A DNA stretch of 35,765 bases from NCBI GenBank assembly GCA_036526195.1, contig DATCYZ010000126.1, forward strand, positions 1-35,765. Reading direction: 5' to 3'. The notes below the pieces were generated by a model that worked only from the letters and a program-made list of their open reading frames with translations, was not told where the DNA came from and searched no databases. Of this stretch, positions 33,810-35,765 are shown piece by piece; position 1 is the stretch's first letter, and each line of letters starts with the position of its first letter. The position numbers and the translations under genes were made by a program. Source of the stretch: DATCYZ01 sp036526195 (lineage in GTDB: Bacteria; Pseudomonadota; Gammaproteobacteria; Burkholderiales; SG8-39).

Positions 33810-34327
33810 GACAGGACCTTGCGGAAGTGGTGACGGACCAGGCCGGCGCCGACGCTCTTGTGGGTGCTCTCGCGCGCCGGCGCGCTGTGCTCCAGCCTGT
33901 AACCGGACGAGGCGTAGAGCTGCATCGCCGCGGGCTGCAGTTCCGAGGTGCTGAGCACGATGGCCGCATAGCCTTCGTCAAGGCAGAAGGCCTCGGCGTG
34001 GCGCAGCAGCGCGCGGCCGAGCCCCTGGTTGCGATGGCGATGCGCCACCGCCATGCGCCGCAGTTCGGCCTCGCCGGCCTCGGCGCGCTCCACGCCGACC
34101 ATGCCAACCACCCCGTCGCGCTCGATCACCCAGAACCCACAGCCCGGGCGCGCGAGGTAGTACTCGGGGATGCGCGAGAGTTCCTGCTCGATCGCCGCCT
34201 TCATGTACAGGCCGATGACCGGCGCCACCGCGGGCGTGGCGAGCTCGGCCATGAAGGCGCGAAACAGCGCGATCACAGCGTCGCGGTTCGCGTCTTCGTA
34301 GGGGCGGATGCCGGTGAGCGCGCTCAT
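33797..34327 (-). CDS. GNAT-family N-acetyltransferase
   Basis: This 176-residue acetyl-CoA-dependent acetyltransferase has the acetyl-CoA loop HRNQGLGRALLRHAE (R/Q-x-x-G-x-G/A, about 99-113) preceded by the strand ELRRMAV. LQPAAMQLYASSGYRLE is the usual late motif B. The acceptor (protein, small amine or amino acid) is unknown. The ATG overlaps the stop of the macro-domain gene (ATGA), indicating coupled translation. The possible link between acetyl transfer and ADP-ribose chemistry is discussed under findings. Confidence 0.92.
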   Translation of the reverse strand: MSALTGIRPYEDANRDAVIALFRAFMAELATPAVAPVIGLYMKAAIEQELSRIPEYYLARPGCGFWVIERDGVVGMVGVERAEAGEAELRRMAVAHRHRNQGLGRALLRHAEAFCLDEGYAAIVLSTSELQPAAMQLYASSGYRLEHSAPARESTHKSVGAGLVRHHFRKVLSPAR

Positions 34328-34830
34328 GACGCGAGCTTCGCCTCGTACAGGTCGAGGTCGCGCGCCGAGAAGCAGGCGAAGATCACCTCGCGCACCGGAC
34401 CCGGGGCCGAGGTGGCCTCGCGCACCGTGCGCACCGCGATGTCCGCGGCCGGCCCGGCCGGGTAGCCGTAGACGCCGGTGCTGATGCAGGGAAAGGCCAC
34501 GCTGGCGCAGCCCTGCGACGCGGCGAGCGCGAGCGCGCTGCGGTAGCAGGCGGCGAGCAGGCGGGCTTCGTTGCGCCCGCCGCCGCGCCAGACCGGCCCC
34601 ACGGTGTGGATGACGTAACGCGCGGCAAGGTCGAACCCGGCGGTCAGGCGCGATTCGCCGGTGGGGCAGCCGCCGAGCGCGCGGCAGGCTTCGAGCAGCG
34701 CCGGGCCGGCCGCGCGATGGATCGCCCCGTCCACCCCGCCGCCCCCAAGCAGGGATTCGTTCGCGGCGTTGACGATGGCGTCGACCTCCAGCGTGGTGAT
34801 GTCGGTGCGCAGCGCCCGCAGTCGGGTCAT
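34324..34830 (-). CDS. Macro-domain protein, MacroD/YmdB-type ADP-ribosyl hydrolase
   Basis: This 168-residue single macro domain has the MacroD signature NAANESLLGGGGVDGAIHRA (21-40) and the phosphate loop STGVYGYP. These residues bind ADP-ribose; the family removes acetyl groups from O-acetyl-ADP-ribose or mono-ADP-ribose from acidic protein residues. The ATG at 34830 is preceded by GAGGCAGG and follows the hydrolase stop by 8 bases. Longer readings into the hydrolase gene were rejected because the domain starts right at this ATG. No ADP-ribosyltransferase or sirtuin gene is in the window. Confidence 0.94.
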   Translation of the reverse strand: MTRLRALRTDITTLEVDAIVNAANESLLGGGGVDGAIHRAAGPALLEACRALGGCPTGESRLTAGFDLAARYVIHTVGPVWRGGGRNEARLLAACYRSALALAASQGCASVAFPCISTGVYGYPAGPAADIAVRTVREATSAPGPVREVIFACFSARDLDLYEAKLAS

Positions 34831-34838
34831 CGCCTGCC

Positions 34839-35765
34839 TCAGACGTCGCGCTGCGCCGCCGCGATCCGGTCGCGCCCTTCGCTGTCCACCAGTTCCATCA
34901 CCGCGTCGGCGAACACCTCCGGCGCTTCCTGCGGCATGTTGTGGCCGACGCCCGGCACCACGCGATGGTCGCGCCCGCCGGTGAAGCGCGCGGCGTGCTG
35001 CGCGGGCGCGGCCGGCGTGCGCACGCCGTCGTCGGCGCCGTCGAAGGTGATCGCCGGCACGCCGATCGGCGGTTGCGCCGCGAGGCGCGCCTCGATGTGG
35101 GCGAGCCCCGGGTCGCCGGGCGCGAGTCCGAAGCGGTGGCGATAGGACTGCACCACCACGTCGACGAAATCCGGGTTGTCCCAGGCAGGCGCGCTGCGTT
35201 CGAAGGTGTCCTCGTCGAAGGCCCAGCTCGGGGACCATTCCTGCCACAGCAGGCGAATGAACGCGCGGCGGTCCTTCTCCAGCGCGTTGCGGCCGCGCGC
35301 GCTGTGCAGGTAGTACTGGTACCAGAGGCGGCGCTCGTTCTCCGGCGGCTCCGGAGTCATCGCGGCGGCAATGTTCTGCACGTTGTAGCTGTTGAAGGAC
35401 ACCAGCCCGGTGCAGCGTTCCGGCCACAGCGCCGCCACCACGCAGGCGGCACGACCGCCCCAGTCGTAGCCGGCCAGCGTCGCCCGGGCGATGCCGAGCG
35501 CGTCCATCAGCGCGCGCAGGTCGGCGCCGAGCGCCGCCTGCTCGCCGGAGCGCGGGGTGGCCGCGTTGCGAAAGCGGGTCGCGCCGAAGCCGCGCAGGAA
35601 GGGCACGAACACCCTGCAGCCGCGCGCCGCAAGCCGGGGCGCGACCGCCTCGTAGGCGTGGATGTCGTAGGGAAAGCCGTGCATCAGGAACACCGGCGGG
35701 CCGTCTGCGGGGCCCGCGACGTGGCAGGCGATGCGCAGTGAGGGGGTCTCGACGAGGAGCGGGGC
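34839..35765 (-). CDS. Alpha/beta hydrolase with Asp nucleophile, epoxide hydrolase/dehalogenase-like (5' end outside window)
   Basis: 308 residues are visible; the start codon lies beyond the right edge, because the frame stays open with plausible sequence (LLVETPSLRIACHVAG) to the end. HGFP is the oxyanion motif, the nucleophile elbow is GYDWGG (Asp, as in epoxide hydrolases and haloalkane dehalogenases, rather than Ser), and GVGHNMPQEAPEVF holds the catalytic His. The cap domain spans roughly the middle 100 residues. The substrate is unknown. It is first of the minus-strand set with the macro-domain and GNAT genes. Confidence 0.9.
   Translation of the reverse strand, partial: APLLVETPSLRIACHVAGPADGPPVFLMHGFPYDIHAYEAVAPRLAARGCRVFVPFLRGFGATRFRNAATPRSGEQAALGADLRALMDALGIARATLAGYDWGGRAACVVAALWPERCTGLVSFNSYNVQNIAAAMTPEPPENERRLWYQYYLHSARGRNALEKDRRAFIRLLWQEWSPSWAFDEDTFERSAPAWDNPDFVDVVVQSYRHRFGLAPGDPGLAHIEARLAAQPPIGVPAITFDGADDGVRTPAAPAQHAARFTGGRDHRVVPGVGHNMPQEAPEVFADAVMELVDSEGRDRIAAAQRDV

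Overview
The window is a G+C-rich stretch (about two thirds G+C by eye) of what looks like a betaproteobacterial chromosome. Two gene orders support this: tRNA-Leu, tig, clpP, clpX, lon, hupB, tRNA-Val, tRNA-Asp, ppiD; and mltD, gloB, a yafS-like methyltransferase, rnhA, dnaQ. An hpnCDE squalene operon and an lplT/alr/radA neighbourhood fit the same placement. The genus cannot be told from the sequence alone. Coding density is very high: no gap exceeds 300 bases, and many neighbours overlap by 1-4 bases.

Layout. 1-565 is the 3' half of an old-yellow-enzyme gene. 653-2449 (minus) holds an lplT-like lysophospholipid transporter and a small membrane protein. 2533-6414 (plus) is a tight run of a LysR regulator, a glutamine-amidotransferase-like protein without its catalytic Cys and His, alanine racemase and a Rieske oxygenase. 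A divergent pair follows, an SDR dehydrogenase (minus) and a crotonase-family enzyme (plus), then radA. 9589-12846 (minus) holds a 60-residue protein behind an FNR-like site and the hpnC-hpnD-hpnE operon. 12966-21393 (plus) is a housekeeping block: tRNA-Leu, trigger factor, ClpP, ClpX, Lon, HU, tRNA-Val, tRNA-Asp and PpiD. fabI lies on the minus strand at 21420-22214. 22269-28789 (plus) is a four-gene YejABEF/Opp-like peptide ABC transporter. 28783-31797 (minus) holds an exported protein of unknown function, preceded by a very A+T-rich promoter region, then mltD and gloB. 31796-33758 (plus) holds a methyltransferase, rnhA and dnaQ. The right edge (minus) is a coupled set of an alpha/beta hydrolase, a macro-domain protein and a GNAT acetyltransferase.

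How the genes work together. The central block covers protein folding and quality control from the ribosome (trigger factor) through cytoplasmic proteolysis (ClpXP, Lon) to the periplasm (PpiD). HpnC, HpnD and HpnE together make squalene from farnesyl diphosphate, the entry to hopanoids. Alr, LplT and MltD serve the cell envelope. The Rieske oxygenase, SDR, crotonase and old yellow enzyme look like an accessory oxidative or catabolic group placed among conserved genes.

I found no CRISPR array, insertion sequence, prophage or defence island, and no clearly new multi-gene system. The items most worth a second look are the degenerate amidotransferase next to alr, the FNR-like box in front of the 60-residue protein, a 37-base element present twice (9906 and 33761), the A+T-rich island at 29430-29520, the tandem duplication across the Rieske stop codon, and the macro/GNAT/hydrolase set.
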